From Candidatus Anoxychlamydiales bacterium (GTDB lineage: Bacteria > Chlamydiota > Chlamydiia > Chlamydiales > SM23-39), in NCBI GenBank assembly GCA_011064745.1, contig JAAKFJ010000005.1, positions 1 to 32,411 on the forward strand: a DNA stretch of 32,411 nucleotides, read 5' to 3'. The first letter of the stretch is position 1, and every line of letters starts with the position of its first letter. Positions 31,179-32,411 of this stretch are shown piece after piece. The translations under genes were made by a program, and so were the position numbers. The notes beneath the pieces are model-generated. The model was not told where the DNA came from. It ran no database searches and saw only the letters and a program-made list of their open reading frames with translations.

Positions 31179-32411
31179 AATAAAAAAAATCCAAGCTCTA
31201 GAAATTTTAGATTCTCGTGGCAACCCAACCATTGAAGTTATTTTAAGAACAGATAACGGTATTATTACCAAAGCCAAAGTCCCCTCTGGAGCCTCAACTG
31301 GAGCTAACGAAGCTTTAGAGCTCAGAGACCACGATAAAAAAAGATACTCAGGCAAAGGTGTTTTAAAAGCTGTCTCAAACGTAAATAATGAAATTGATAA
31401 ACTCTTACATGGCAAGGAAGTCACCGATCAAGCCACTATCGACAATCTCATGATCAAAGCTGATGGCACTGAAAACAAAGCTAATTTTGGCGCTAATGCT
31501 ATGCTAGGGGTCTCTTTAGCTGTTGCAAGAGCGGGAGCCGCCTCAAAAGACCAAGCAATTTATGAATATCTAAATCCCCAAAAAACCTATCTAATACCAT
31601 GTCCTATGATGAATATCATAAACGGTGGTGTTCACGCTGATAGCTCACTTGATTTTCAAGAGTTTATGATAAGGCCTAAAGGTGCTAAAAACTTTAGAGA
31701 AGCTCTTCGTTGGGGGGCTGAAGTATTTCATACCCTTAAATCCATCTTAAAAAAAGAGGGCCATGCCACCTCTGTTGGTGATGAAGGCGGTTTTGCGCCA
31801 AAGCTAAAGTCCCATGAAGAAGCTCTTGAGCTGATCTGCAGAGCCATTGAAAAAGCGGGCTATAAGCCTGGCACGCAGATATCTATCGCGCTTGATCCCG
31901 CTGCCTCAGAGTTTTATGACACAGATAAAAAAGTCTATGTAGAGATGAAGAAAAAACAAGCCAATCAAAGTTTTAAGACTAAAACCCCCTCAGAACAGAT
32001 CAAATACCTAGAATCACTCGCTAAAAAATTTCCGATAGACTCCATTGAAGATGGTCTTGCTGAATCCGATTGGGATGGCTGGATAGAGCTAACCCATGAG
32101 ATAGGCTCTAAAATGCAACTCGTCGGTGATGATTTGCTTGTTACCAACACTAAATTTTTACAAAAAGCCATCGACACCAAAGCGGCTAATGCCATCTTGA
32201 TTAAACTCAATCAAATAGGCACTCTAACAGAAACCCTCGCCGCTATCGATTTAGCTAAAAAAAATGGTTTTAATACCGTCATATCCCATAGATCTGGAGA
32301 AACTGAAGATGCCTTTATAGCGGATTTTGCTGTTGCTACCCACGCCGGGCAAATAAAAACAGGCTCTCTTTGTCGATCAGATAGAATAGCTAAATACAAT
32401 CGCTTACTTGA
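31171..32411 (+). CDS. eno: Enolase (3' end cut by the window)
   Basis: The frame runs open from the ATG at 31171 to the window edge, giving 413 residues of a usual 425-430, so only a short C-terminal piece is missing. The enzyme interconverts 2-phosphoglycerate and phosphoenolpyruvate. Visible signatures are [12 protein letters not shown] (11-22), [16 protein letters not shown], the [19 protein letters not shown] block, [54 protein letters not shown] (catalytic Lys) and SHRSGETED (active-site His). Codon use looks slightly richer in G+C than nearby genes, as expected for a highly expressed gene. The ATG overlaps the rsgA stop (8 nt), with an AAAGGA at 31155-31161 serving as ribosome-binding site. 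eno and rsbU neighbour each other in Chlamydia. Confidence 0.97.
   Translation, partial: MSKIKKIQALEILDSRGNPTIEVILRTDNGIITKAKVPSGASTGANEALELRDHDKKRYSGKGVLKAVSNVNNEIDKLLHGKEVTDQATIDNLMIKADGTENKANFGANAMLGVSLAVARAGAASKDQAIYEYLNPQKTYLIPCPMMNIINGGVHADSSLDFQEFMIRPKGAKNFREALRWGAEVFHTLKSILKKEGHATSVGDEGGFAPKLKSHEEALELICRAIEKAGYKPGTQISIALDPAASEFYDTDKKVYVEMKKKQANQSFKTKTPSEQIKYLESLAKKFPIDSIEDGLAESDWDGWIELTHEIGSKMQLVGDDLLVTNTKFLQKAIDTKAANAILIKLNQIGTLTETLAAIDLAKKNGFNTVISHRSGETEDAFIADFAVATHAGQIKTGSLCRSDRIAKYNRLL

Overview
This 32.4-kb window is low in G+C (about 30% by eye) and densely coded, with many short overlaps and tight gene pairs. The gene content points to the phylum Chlamydiae. From memory of Chlamydia trachomatis gene order, mnmE/nth, psd and secA lie together there, lpdA sits next to lipA, glgC next to a metallophosphoesterase, mutL next to pepP near the type II secretion genes, and rsbU next to eno. 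All of these pairings reappear here, but reshuffled. Two Lpg1974/MOMP-like barrel proteins, ankyrin-like genes, a eukaryotic-type phosphatase and a RING/U-box-like membrane protein suggest an environmental or arthropod/protist-associated chlamydia rather than Chlamydia itself. The species cannot be named from the sequence.

Layout. (1) 1-10.2 kb: mnmE-nth (tRNA modification, DNA repair); two ankyrin-like accessory genes, the first probably frameshifted; psd (phosphatidylethanolamine synthesis, minus strand); a cysteine-rich outer-membrane barrel protein followed by a tiny lipoprotein; a GNAT acetyltransferase (minus strand); secA. Compared with the Chlamydia order, accessory genes sit between the conserved ones. 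(2) 10.3-17 kb: a second barrel protein with a long basic linker; a zinc-ribbon membrane protein (minus strand); the lipoamide/lipoate pair lpdA-lipA; glgC with a metallophosphoesterase. (3) 17-22 kb: a two-TM dual-specificity phosphatase resembling PTPMT1 (phosphatidylglycerophosphate phosphatase); an unrecognised helical protein (minus strand); three pseudopilin-like genes interrupted by the RING/U-box-like membrane protein. (4) 22-32.4 kb: mutL-pepP (minus strand), a CCA/poly(A) nucleotidyltransferase, an AAA_14/DUF4143 ATPase behind an array of palindromic 33-nt repeats, rsbU (minus strand), and a trmH/SpoU-rsgA-eno run. The window ends inside eno.

Most genes are housekeeping. The parts most worth a second look are the RING/U-box-like four-TM protein inside the pseudopilin run, the PTPMT1-like phosphatase with an Inc-like hydrophobic hairpin, the palindromic repeat array in front of the AAA_14 ATPase, and the fast-changing ankyrin pair. 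No tRNA, rRNA, CRISPR array, insertion sequence or phage gene was seen. Promoter calls are pattern matches in a very AT-rich background and carry low confidence.
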